Shown here in pieces: positions 46,317-54,691 of a DNA stretch of 64,000 nt. How positions within the stretch are numbered: the stretch's first letter is position 1; each line of letters starts with the position of its first letter. The notes under the pieces are model-generated. The model ran no database searches and had not been told where the DNA came from. It was given only the letters and a program-made list of their open reading frames with translations. The translations under genes were made by a program, and so were the position numbers. Source of the stretch: Promethearchaeota archaeon (GTDB taxonomy: Archaea; Asgardarchaeota; Lokiarchaeia; Sigyniarchaeales; SOKP01); assembly GCA_016839555.1 (NCBI GenBank), contig JAEOUA010000006.1, forward strand, positions 539,912-603,911. The letters are read 5' to 3'.

Positions 46317-46985
46317 ATGATTCGGAATATAAATAATATAGAGAAACTGAAACAAGATAAAAATATTATAATAAAAAATAATAACTTGATAATTAAATGT
46401 GGTGGATGTCCTAATTTTAAAGAAAATTTCTATAAAAATGAGTGCATTTCTTGCATATCTTTTAATTTATTCAAAAATAAAAAAAATATCATTTCTAATC
46501 TCATTTTAAAATCTCATAATTCTACTCTAAATGATAAAAAAATATCGCTTTTCTTAGATTACCATTCACATTTAAAGGAAATAAACTTTTTTCTGGAAAA
46601 AATTGAAAATCTAAGAAGAAAATGTATTTATTCCGATTTTTCATGTAAAATATTAAATGATTCAATGCTTAATTTAAATAAAAAAATTGAACTTTATAAT
46701 CCAATTCTACTTTATAAAATTATAAAAAATCAATATTCAAAACTAACAGCTATTCAAAATGAATATGCTTGCAAAAATTGCATAAAAAAAATTGATTTAA
46801 ATATAAAAGATATATTAAAAATTATTGATTCGATTAAAATTATTCAAAAATTCAAAAATTTTAAAGAAAAAAGAGATTTATTTAAGTATTATTCTAATTT
46901 CTATGAATTTTTATTATCAAATGTAGTTTTTCACCCAAAAAAAAACATTCAATCAAAATTAAAGAAAAAAAAAAAAATTAATTGA
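46317..46985 (+). CDS. Secretion/pilus ATPase, N-terminal cysteine-rich domain (5' part of frameshifted gene)
   Basis: 222 residues ending at a run of 13 A (46965-46977). The sequence KCGGCPNF...C-x2-C and later CIYSDFSC and CKNC motifs match the N-terminal cysteine-rich region typical of archaeal type II/IV secretion ATPases. The frame stops seven codons into the run, and the downstream frame continues as the ATPase with no usable start codon. A +1 shift in the A-run joins both into one protein of about 718 residues. Alternatives: sequencing or assembly error, or transcriptional slippage. Divergent from L3. Confidence 0.75.
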   Translation: MIRNINNIEKLKQDKNIIIKNNNLIIKCGGCPNFKENFYKNECISCISFNLFKNKKNIISNLILKSHNSTLNDKKISLFLDYHSHLKEINFFLEKIENLRRKCIYSDFSCKILNDSMLNLNKKIELYNPILLYKIIKNQYSKLTAIQNEYACKNCIKKIDLNIKDILKIIDSIKIIQKFKNFKEKRDLFKYYSNFYEFLLSNVVFHPKKNIQSKLKKKKKIN

Positions 46986-48474
46986 AAGATATTCTATTGG
47001 TAAAAACAAAATCTATGATATTTTCATATATGATATTGAGAATGAAATAGAAAAAAATTATAGTTTAAGTACTTTTTTTAAAAACTCCTCAGATGAAGAT
47101 TTTTTTCAGAGAATTATAAATTTTATTTCAAATAAAATAGAATTAATTAAAATTGATAAGCTTATTTCTATTGAAAAATTAATTGAATCATATCAATTAA
47201 GGGCAATACAGGAAATAGACCTAAAATTTGATGTAGATAATTTAAATAAAAAAAGAATCGGATTATTAATTGCACTCAAGATTGTAAAACTTGAAAAATT
47301 TTTTCCATTTTTAATAGATAATAATATTGAAGAAATCTTTTTGGATTCACCTTTAGATAATATTTATCTTAACCACCGTAAATATGGAAGATGTAGAACC
47401 CAAATTAGATTTAATAAAAAAGAAATTGAGAGAATAATTACAATGCTTAGGCTTTACAGTGGAGAGAGACTTGATCATTCTAACCCTAATCTTAAAATGA
47501 TTTTAAAAAATAAATTTTTTTATTGCAGATTTGCAATTGACATCGCTCCCATCAATTTTAATGAATTTTCATTAGATATTAGAAAATTAAATAAAAACAT
47601 ATATACCATGCAAGATTTATTACAGAACAAGACCTTAAGTCCAAAAATAGCGGCCTTTTTATATTTTTGCATATTAAAAAGAATAAATTTTACAGTGACG
47701 GGAAAAACTGATTCAGGAAAAACTACATTGATTAATGCTTTAGATTTATTGACACCAAAAGAGTTTAGAAAAATATATGTAGAAAATGTTGTTGAATCAC
47801 TCAATGAGATTAAATTTGAAAAGCATCAATTGAAATTTAAAGTGGATTCATTAGATGATTTAAAAGATAAAAAATATTTTACAAAAAGTAATCAAATCAA
47901 AACTTTACTTCACAGAACCCCTGATATAATCTTTCTGGGAGAGATACTCACAAAAGAGGAATGTGAAGCCTTATTTCATTGCCTATCAGCAGGCTTGAAA
48001 GGCTTTCAGACTATTCATGCTAATACTATAAAATCTTTAATTAACCGTTTTCTTTATCATTTTAATATAAATAAATCTTGTTTAAATGATTTAGATTTAA
48101 TTATTCTAATGAGAAAAAATCACAATTTTAAGCGTCAAATTTATTCTATAAATGAAATCTTCCTTAATAAGGAAAATCAAATAATTATACAAACCATATT
48201 TAAATATAATCCTAGATTAAACAATTGGGAACTATTAATTCCGCTTTATGAAAGTAAGATAGTTAAAAATATATGTAACTATGAATATTTGAGTCGAGAT
48301 GATTTTAATATTTTATTAAATATTTATGACGATATATTTAAACAGCTGTTAAATAAAGAAAAGTTAAAAACCTTGAAATTAATTGATTTCTTTCATAAAT
48401 TATCCTTTTTATCTTTAACATCTATTAGTAATCTAAAAGATTATTATAAAAATGCTGGTGATATTATTTTCTAA
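46978..48474 (+). CDS. Type II/IV secretion (FlaI/TadA-like) ATPase, catalytic part of frameshifted gene
   Basis: A frame open from 46963 to 48474 with no ATG, GTG or TTG before the TTG at 47341, although sequence homologous to the family clearly starts earlier. From 47341 the order is EEIFLDSPLDNIYLNH, Walker A GKTDSGKT, an Asp-box-like VENVVE, Walker B DIIFLGEI and a His-box GFQTIHAN. It powers extension or assembly of an archaeal pilus or archaellum-like machine. The upstream domain is in another frame (46317-46985). The next two genes encode a single-span protein and the FlaJ/TadC-like platform. Confidence 0.82.
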   Translation, partial: LIERYSIGKNKIYDIFIYDIENEIEKNYSLSTFFKNSSDEDFFQRIINFISNKIELIKIDKLISIEKLIESYQLRAIQEIDLKFDVDNLNKKRIGLLIALKIVKLEKFFPFLIDNNIEEIFLDSPLDNIYLNHRKYGRCRTQIRFNKKEIERIITMLRLYSGERLDHSNPNLKMILKNKFFYCRFAIDIAPINFNEFSLDIRKLNKNIYTMQDLLQNKTLSPKIAAFLYFCILKRINFTVTGKTDSGKTTLINALDLLTPKEFRKIYVENVVESLNEIKFEKHQLKFKVDSLDDLKDKKYFTKSNQIKTLLHRTPDIIFLGEILTKEECEALFHCLSAGLKGFQTIHANTIKSLINRFLYHFNINKSCLNDLDLIILMRKNHNFKRQIYSINEIFLNKENQIIIQTIFKYNPRLNNWELLIPLYESKIVKNICNYEYLSRDDFNILLNIYDDIFKQLLNKEKLKTLKLIDFFHKLSFLSLTSISNLKDYYKNAGDIIF

Positions 48475-48517
48475 GAATTATTGGATTTTATATTAATAAA
48501 TCTAAAATATAGATTAT

Positions 48518-48928
48518 ATGACAAATTTAGTTGAGAAAGTATTACTAATAGGCTTTGGAATATTAATGATTTTTTCATTCTTCTCTATTATTAATCCTTT
48601 AATTATCACATTCAACGAGTCAAATGAATATCAAAAAGATTTTGAGAAAATTATTATAAATATTGAGCAAATAGATAAGGGAATAAATTATGTAGCCAAT
48701 AATAATGATACTTATTTCAGTAATATCTTTATTTTTGAAAATTTAAAGATCTCTATTAATCAATTTAGAGTTGATTATATTTTTCTCTTAGATGGAATAA
48801 AAATAATAACTAAATATTATCCCCTAAAGTTACAAAATCAAGAATATAATTTAATTTCTCAATGCTTTTATAAGTTTAATATCTCTTACAGTGGTAATAA
48901 CTCATATTTAATTAAATTTTATATATGA
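48518..48928 (+). CDS. Single-span protein of pilus operon, possible minor pilin or FlaF/FlaG-like
   Basis: 136 residues: a short N-terminus, one hydrophobic helix (about 7-31), and an extracellular beta-rich domain of about 100 residues. This layout fits minor pilins or FlaF/G-like proteins. No Gly-x4-Glu cleavage motif is obvious, so it may not be processed. It lies 43 nt after the ATPase and 10 nt before the platform protein, so it is co-transcribed. Confidence 0.6.
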   Translation: MTNLVEKVLLIGFGILMIFSFFSIINPLIITFNESNEYQKDFEKIIINIEQIDKGINYVANNNDTYFSNIFIFENLKISINQFRVDYIFLLDGIKIITKYYPLKLQNQEYNLISQCFYKFNISYSGNNSYLIKFYI

Positions 48929-48938
48929 AAGTTATAAT

Positions 48939-50474
48939 ATGAATGATAAAACAAATATTTATTTAGGATTTTGTAAAAAATTCAATCGTACAAAAATCCC
49001 AGAACTTAAGTTTAAAAAATTAAATAGTAATTACATAAAGATTTATAAAAAAAAATACAAAATTGAAGAAGAAGCTATAAATAAAGCGACAATGTTTATT
49101 TTTATCTTTCTCTTCATGGTAATTACTATTTTTTCAATTCTTTCAATAAAAATAAATATTTTAATAATATTTTTTTATACAACGATTTTTTCATTAATCA
49201 TCTCTTATGAATTTAATTTGTATATATATAGGCAAATCAGGAAAGTTGAACAATTATTAAATTCTATTCTTTATTTTATTAAAATTGATTTTTCACTCAT
49301 TCAAAAAACTTCTAAAAATAATTCTGATCTCTATATAAAATTTATAAATCTAATTGCAAATTATAACCTCTCTATATCAAAAGATTTTAAAAATTTTTTA
49401 TCAAAAATACATTGCGGAATGACTCCTGAAAAAGCATTAAGAAAATATATCTCGCCTTCTCTTGATTTTGATAAGTATTTAAAAAATTTATTATTAAATG
49501 ATTTTGATGAATTTAATTCTTTAGAAGAAAATAATCTAAATAGTTTGGAAGAGGATTTTAAAATTTATTTAAAAGATATAACTTCAAAATTAAGCATTCT
49601 TTTCTTTATAGGAATATTCATTCCAATTGGGCTCTGCTTTGCTTTCTTTTTTATTTCTGTATCAAAATTTATAATATTATTTTTTCTTCCCTTTTTTTTA
49701 GCTTTTTTGAATTATCTCTTTAAAAAATTTATAAAAAAAAACCATTTTTTAATTGGGATGATAAGAAATGATTCTAAAATTGAACAAAAAAAGTTAAATG
49801 AATTTCTTTTTTTAATTGAAAAATTCGCTAAAAATCTTAATAATTATTTATCTCCTGAAAAAGCTTTCCTAAATGCATATTTAGAAGAGAAACACAATTT
49901 TCCTATTATATCACGATTATTAGAAGAGGAAATCTATAGGTTTTCAAATGGGCTATACACATTTTTAGAAACCTTAATAGTTATAAAAAAGAAATTAAAA
50001 TCTTCCCGATATTCAATATTCATTAATTCAACAATCAATATGATTGAAGAAAGTGCCTACACTTCCGCTTCTAAAATAATTGAAATCATAAATGTTTTTA
50101 AAAAACATCAAAAATTACAAAAAAAAATTAATATATTAATTAAAGGAGAGCGTTTTAAAACATTTATCTTTTTAATTTTATTACCTTTAATTATTGGATC
50201 TATTGGTGCATTAATCCCTTTTCTACCAAATATTATTAACAACCTTTTTGAATTTGATGAGTTAAATATTACGACTTTTAATAAATCATCTTTAAATATG
50301 GTTGATATTATATCCATTTTTATAACATTCTTAATTACTAATTCAATATCTTCTTATTATTTCTTATCTATTATAAATTATCCTAATAAAGTCTTTATTA
50401 TATTAATTTCTGGTATTATATTTATCTTAACCTACTTATTATCTATTTTCAATATTATGAATTTTATTATGTAA
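48939..50474 (+). CDS. FlaJ/TadC/GspF-like pilus assembly membrane protein
   Basis: 511-residue polytopic protein with paired transmembrane helices near residues 52-85, 215-265, 405-430 and 450-505. Cytoplasmic domains between them carry the type II secretion F pattern (e.g. GMTPEKALRKYI and LSPEKAFLNAYLEE, the two repeated F-domain helices). It is the membrane platform on which the ATPase acts. It ends 3 nt before a convergent small membrane protein gene. Confidence 0.82.
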   Translation: MNDKTNIYLGFCKKFNRTKIPELKFKKLNSNYIKIYKKKYKIEEEAINKATMFIFIFLFMVITIFSILSIKINILIIFFYTTIFSLIISYEFNLYIYRQIRKVEQLLNSILYFIKIDFSLIQKTSKNNSDLYIKFINLIANYNLSISKDFKNFLSKIHCGMTPEKALRKYISPSLDFDKYLKNLLLNDFDEFNSLEENNLNSLEEDFKIYLKDITSKLSILFFIGIFIPIGLCFAFFFISVSKFIILFFLPFFLAFLNYLFKKFIKKNHFLIGMIRNDSKIEQKKLNEFLFLIEKFAKNLNNYLSPEKAFLNAYLEEKHNFPIISRLLEEEIYRFSNGLYTFLETLIVIKKKLKSSRYSIFINSTINMIEESAYTSASKIIEIINVFKKHQKLQKKINILIKGERFKTFIFLILLPLIIGSIGALIPFLPNIINNLFEFDELNITTFNKSSLNMVDIISIFITFLITNSISSYYFLSIINYPNKVFIILISGIIFILTYLLSIFNIMNFIM

Positions 50475-50477
50475 TCT

Positions 50478-50768
50478 CTAAGAAAATAAAAATAGATATA
50501 TTATTTGAATAAATAATAATAATCCAATTAGAAAATTGATATATAATAAAATTTCCATCATAGAATTATAATAAGACATGTTATAATCAATATAAATTAT
50601 TGAAGATTTAAAATTTTCTAAAATTAATAAAAAAGGTGTTAATAAAATTAAATAAATCGATAAACCAATCATCGTGGCTAATTGATCTGAAGCTATTAAT
50701 GAATAAATTAAAATTATAATATTAATAAATAAAATAGAAATAGCTTCCAAAAAGATATATTCCAACAT
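50478..50768 (-). CDS. Small membrane protein
   Basis: 96 residues with three transmembrane helices (about 8-27, 32-54 and 72-93). No family recognised. Convergent with the pilus platform gene, 3 nt apart. Possibly an accessory protein, but nothing in the sequence shows it. Confidence 0.5.
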   Translation of the reverse strand: MLEYIFLEAISILFINIIILIYSLIASDQLATMIGLSIYLILLTPFLLILENFKSSIIYIDYNMSYYNSMMEILLYINFLIGLLLFIQIIYLFLFS

Positions 50769-50953
50769 ACTTATAACTTTTTATTTTAATTTAATTTATA
50801 AAAAATCCTCTAATATTATTAAGATCTTTAATTTCTTTAATCTAGAATCAATTTAATTTAAATTAAAATTTAAATTCCTTATTCAGAAATATTTATTATG
50901 GTGAATTTACTATTGAGAATTAAAAATCTTATTAATAAAAAATTTTAATAATA

Positions 50954-51442
50954 ATGAGAAGTATCAAATTAAAAGGTTTGAAATATAGTAAAGGTAAATA
51001 TAACTTATATAACGATAGATTCGTTTTTTTTCCTCCAAAATTAATAAATATCTTATCTTCAATATATGGGGAGGGGGTTAAATCTCTATTAGTATGGTTA
51101 GGTAAAAAAGCAGGATGGACATTAATTCAAAAATGGGAGGAACAATTAAAAATTAAAAATCTAGAAGATTTGGTAGAACAATTCATAGATATATTAAATA
51201 ACCAAGGATGGGGCAGATTTATTATAAAAAAAGTCTCTGAGAATTCAATTATCATTAACCTCCAACATAATATAAGTTCTAACCTTGAAAGTGATTCGAA
51301 ATTCATATGTTATTTTATTACCGGTATTTTAACAGGTTTTGGAGAATTTGCATTATACAAAGTTAAAACATATGAAAATAAATGTTGTCTTGAAGAACCA
51401 GAAACTGATTATTGTCAATTCATTATTGAAAAAATTGAATAA
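50954..51442 (+). CDS. V4R-domain protein
   Basis: 162 residues resembling the V4R (4-vinyl reductase) small-molecule/metal-binding domain: an N-terminal helical part with SIYGEGVKSLLVWLGKKAGW, then ITGILTGFGEFALY and a cysteine-containing C-terminal strand pair (CC then C) ending in CQFIIEKIE. V4R domains bind small hydrophobic ligands or metals and are frequent in archaeal signalling. Here it stands alone with no output domain. Confidence 0.75.
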   Translation: MRSIKLKGLKYSKGKYNLYNDRFVFFPPKLINILSSIYGEGVKSLLVWLGKKAGWTLIQKWEEQLKIKNLEDLVEQFIDILNNQGWGRFIIKKVSENSIIINLQHNISSNLESDSKFICYFITGILTGFGEFALYKVKTYENKCCLEEPETDYCQFIIEKIE

Positions 51443-51457
51443 TTAATTATCTATTTT

Positions 51458-51829
51458 CTACCATGGATCCCAATCTTTTGGATCTAATTTTTCCTTTTGA
51501 GAATTTTCATAATTCTTTTCAGTACTTTTAGAATCTATCTTAGAAATTTCTAGTTGTTTCTTTTCATTATTTAAATCAATGCTTAATTGATCTTTACTCA
51601 AAAAAGATGGCTCTCCAATTACAACATCCTTAAAAGCAGAAATAAGAGAAAGGAAATTAAAAAATTCTTCATTATTCATCTCAACTTCAACCTTTTTACC
51701 TTTATTTATAACTGCCAACTTAATAGATCTAACCTCTCCACTTATTTCTACTGAGGTCAATTCTATCTGATTTTCATCTTCTTTTAATTGGATCTTCCAT
51801 GAAGTTTCTCTTTTTTTTTCAATTTCCAT
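51458..51829 (-). CDS. Hypothetical acidic protein with DWDPW tail
   Basis: 123 residues; a beta-rich N-terminal domain (strands WKIQLKEDENQIELTSVEI and VRSIKLAVINKGKKVEVEM) followed by a disordered Glu/Lys-rich linker and the acidic-aromatic tail DPKDWDPW, which may be a short peptide-recognition motif. No family recognised. Confidence 0.5.
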   Translation of the reverse strand: MEIEKKRETSWKIQLKEDENQIELTSVEISGEVRSIKLAVINKGKKVEVEMNNEEFFNFLSLISAFKDVVIGEPSFLSKDQLSIDLNNEKKQLEISKIDSKSTEKNYENSQKEKLDPKDWDPW

Positions 51830-52006
51830 ATAAAATCACATCTATAAACTACTAATTTAGAGAAAATGAATAAATTTAAAATTTTATTATTTGTAAAAAT
51901 ACCTCAAATATATTCTAATAATTTGATCTTAAAAGATTATATTATTAATATATAAAAATATAAAAATTAGAATTAAAATTTTCTTTTTTATTTTAGGTAT
52001 TAAAAA

Positions 52007-52315
52007 TTAAATTAATTTCTCAAGAAAAAAGTCCTGAAGCCAATTGGTTAGTTTTTCATCTTTTATTAAATATTCTAATAATAAATTTAAATCTTTTATT
52101 TGAGATTTTTTAATTAAATCTCTCATAATATCTTTAAGGCTTTCATTATCTCTAAGATTTTCCAAAAATGTCATTTGTTTATTTATTAAAGCTCTGATCT
52201 TAGGATCTTTTAACTTTTTTTCAAATTTTTTAAAAATAAGAGAAATATCCTCATTATTTAAATCTATTTCATCAAAAAATTTAATAGATTTATTTAAATT
52301 TTCCTTATCAATCAT
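52007..52315 (-). CDS. Hypothetical helical protein
   Basis: 102 residues, all predicted alpha-helical, without cysteines or hydrophobic membrane segments. It lies just downstream of the prepilin peptidase gene (about 45 nt) on the same strand and may belong to its operon. Function unknown. Confidence 0.5.
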   Translation of the reverse strand: MIDKENLNKSIKFFDEIDLNNEDISLIFKKFEKKLKDPKIRALINKQMTFLENLRDNESLKDIMRDLIKKSQIKDLNLLLEYLIKDEKLTNWLQDFFLEKLI

Positions 52316-52359
52316 TTTTTTTATTAATCGATTTTTAATATTATTTTAGAATAAAATAT

Positions 52360-53007
52360 TTAAAATCCCATAAAAAAAAATATAATAAAATAGCATATTG
52401 AAATTATAATTATTACCGGAGGTTTATAATACCCTAAGAACTGAAGTGTTTTTTTATTGAAATTAAAAAAGACATAATTTACCTCAAGCTTATTTTTATT
52501 TATTTTATTAAGTTCTGAATAATCAATTAAGCTTAAAAAAGTTTTAATGAATAATATTTTTAAATGAGATATATTTGAAATATCTTCTATTACGAAATTT
52601 AATATAATTTTATTCTCTAAAAACAGATTTTTAAATAAATGATATAAATTATAGATAGAAAAAATACAAAAAAATATTAAAAAAAAAAAGGGAATCATAT
52701 TTGGGTTAAAATTTCTGGCAGGAATAAGTAGAAATATAAAAATTATTATTTTTCCGTCAGCGCCTCCAATAATTTTTAATAAAAAAAGAAGGAAAGACAA
52801 AAGAAATAAAATTGTGAAAATTAGAAATTTTATAGTAAAAAATCTTAAAAGATCATGAAAAAAAAATAAATATTCTACAAAATTAATTATAATAACAATA
52901 AAGAAACCAAATTTAAATACATATAAAGGAATTATTCTATATTTTATATCTAAATAAGAGCAATAAATTAAAATTATAGAATTTAAGCATAGATAAATTA
53001 AATACAT
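52360..53007 (-). CDS. A24 prepilin/preflagellin peptidase
   Basis: 215-residue membrane aspartic protease of the PibD/FlaK/TadV type. The first catalytic Asp20 lies in YLDIKYRIIP, the second, Asp84, in GGADGK, both between transmembrane helices. About five to six hydrophobic segments are seen. It would cleave the class III-type leaders of pilins such as the product of 35674-35883. The gene starts 3 nt after the winged-helix gene, itself overlapping Orc1/Cdc6, forming an unusual operon. Confidence 0.85.
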   Translation of the reverse strand: MYLIYLCLNSIILIYCSYLDIKYRIIPLYVFKFGFFIVIIINFVEYLFFFHDLLRFFTIKFLIFTILFLLSFLLFLLKIIGGADGKIIIFIFLLIPARNFNPNMIPFFFLIFFCIFSIYNLYHLFKNLFLENKIILNFVIEDISNISHLKILFIKTFLSLIDYSELNKINKNKLEVNYVFFNFNKKTLQFLGYYKPPVIIIISICYFIIFFFMGF

Positions 53008-53010
53008 TTA

Positions 53011-53295
53011 TTAATAATTCTCCCAAATCTTTATAAAATGTTTAAAACTTTTTGCCTTTAGATTTTCTTTTTTATATCTAAATATTTTGATTCTTCCAAA
53101 ATTTTTTTGTTGGACTAAGTTTACTTGCTTTAGGTATTTAAGATGTTTAATCACATTTTTATGATTTAAATGGGCTTTCTTTATAATTGAAGAAATATTT
53201 AATTCATTACTATTAGCTAAAATCTTTAATATCTTTACCCTTGCCCGGGATCCTAATAAGTCTTCAATTAGAGGTTTATTGTCTTTTTCTTTCAT
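53011..53295 (-). CDS. ArsR-type winged-helix DNA-binding protein
   Basis: 94 residues: LGSRARVKILKILANS opening helix, helix-turn-helix NISSIIKKAHLNHKNVIKHLKYL, and a wing with KNFGRIKIFRY. ATG overlaps the Orc1/Cdc6 stop by 4 nt and the prepilin peptidase gene follows 3 nt later, so it is probably translationally coupled. It could regulate the pilus genes or partner the upstream AAA+ protein. Confidence 0.8.
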   Translation of the reverse strand: MKEKDNKPLIEDLLGSRARVKILKILANSNELNISSIIKKAHLNHKNVIKHLKYLKQVNLVQQKNFGRIKIFRYKKENLKAKSFKHFIKIWENY

Positions 53296-54506
53296 AATTT
53301 AATTCCTTTATTCTGAAGTATTTTATAAATTAACCTTTCTAATTCTTCTAAAGGAATATCCAAGACTTTAATTAATGATTTCCTGCCTCTAATATTTTTA
53401 CTTTGAATATTTACTGAAATGATCCCGTCTTTTTTAAAATCATTTAAATAATTCCATAATTGTGAATAAGACTTTTTTTTTTTCTGAAGACTCTCACAAA
53501 TTATTTCATACTGTTCTAATATTTTGGAGAATGAAATAGATGGCTTTATAGAATTTTTAAGACTAAGGGTTATAGCTAGTAGAAATAGGATCTTATTATA
53601 ACTTAAATATTTTAAAAAGTCTTGTATGGAGTAGGGTACTAAAGTTTCGTTTGCAAGTCTTAAAGATTCACTTGATATATAATTCAGGTCCTTACTTTCT
53701 GCTATTTTACATGCTTTCCATAAAATGTTTAGACCATATCTTATGTCACCTCTATTGAGTACTATTTCAGATAGCATTTTAATCAAATCGTTAGAAATGA
53801 CATTTTTTTTTAAACTCAGTTGTATTCGATAACTCAATATGTCATAGATTTCTTTTAGTGTGTATTTATTAAATTTAATAATATTTCTTTGTAGGGTACT
53901 TAGAGTGCTAGAATCTAAATTGTGCAAACAGGAAATATCTCGAACAATTCCTATTAAAGAAATTTGCTGAGGTTGATTAAATGAATCATCATACAATCGA
54001 GTTAATGAGTATATTATGTCTTTATCATTATCAATTAAATAATTCAATTCATCTAATATTAATAAGATATGTAAATTTTTATTTCTAACAGTCTCTAAAA
54101 TTATTTCTAACAGATCTTGAGGAGAATACCCTCTTTTAGGAAAATTTTTATGTAAATATTGCACTATTTTTATTAAGATTTTATATGATGTTCTTTCTTT
54201 TCTGCAATTTATATGAATATAAGCGATATTAATATCTCTTTTGTTTGCAACTTCTGTTAACATTTTTCCAAAAATTTTGACTGTGGCTGTTTTTCCAATA
54301 CCCGTTCCACCAGTTATTAATATTTTTCTTGATATTGAATTCGGATTTGTTATTAAAGAAATAAATAATTGAGATAATAAGGAAAGTTCTTTTTCTCTAT
54401 GTGGAAGCTTTTCGGGAACGTAATCTATACTTAGAGTTTCTTCTGATTTAAATAATGTGGGTTTTCTTAATAAATCCTCAATATAATTTTTTGAAATAGA
54501 ACTCAT
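53292..54506 (-). CDS. Orc1/Cdc6-family AAA+ ATPase
   Basis: 404 residues. AAA+ module: the VPEKLPHREKEL N-terminal motif typical of Orc1/Cdc6, Walker A GGTGIGKT, Walker B LLILDELN (the usual D-E is followed by L-N), and a sensor-2 region GDIRYGL. A C-terminal winged helix (about 310-395) is present. It binds origin DNA and loads MCM in archaea. Being coupled to a wHTH gene and a prepilin peptidase gene is atypical for the main initiator, so a paralogue with a regulatory role is possible. Confidence 0.88.
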   Translation of the reverse strand: MSSISKNYIEDLLRKPTLFKSEETLSIDYVPEKLPHREKELSLLSQLFISLITNPNSISRKILITGGTGIGKTATVKIFGKMLTEVANKRDINIAYIHINCRKERTSYKILIKIVQYLHKNFPKRGYSPQDLLEIILETVRNKNLHILLILDELNYLIDNDKDIIYSLTRLYDDSFNQPQQISLIGIVRDISCLHNLDSSTLSTLQRNIIKFNKYTLKEIYDILSYRIQLSLKKNVISNDLIKMLSEIVLNRGDIRYGLNILWKACKIAESKDLNYISSESLRLANETLVPYSIQDFLKYLSYNKILFLLAITLSLKNSIKPSISFSKILEQYEIICESLQKKKKSYSQLWNYLNDFKKDGIISVNIQSKNIRGRKSLIKVLDIPLEELERLIYKILQNKGIKL

Positions 54507-54691
54507 CTCAATTTATTTAATATTAAAAGAATAGAATTATTTTTTATAAGAAATATGAGTGTAATAGTTTTTTAATTTTGAATTAAATTAGCTATTAAAA
54601 ATGTTTTATTTCTTAAAATTTGCTAATTTTAAAATTCTGTCGGTATCTAAAAGTATTGTTAATGAATTTAATTTGGAAAATTAAGAAAGAT

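Noticed and set aside
54507..54691. Replication origin next to the Orc1/Cdc6 gene
   Set aside because: The 185-nt gap upstream of the gene has no ORB-like palindrome or repeated element, only A/T-rich sequence.
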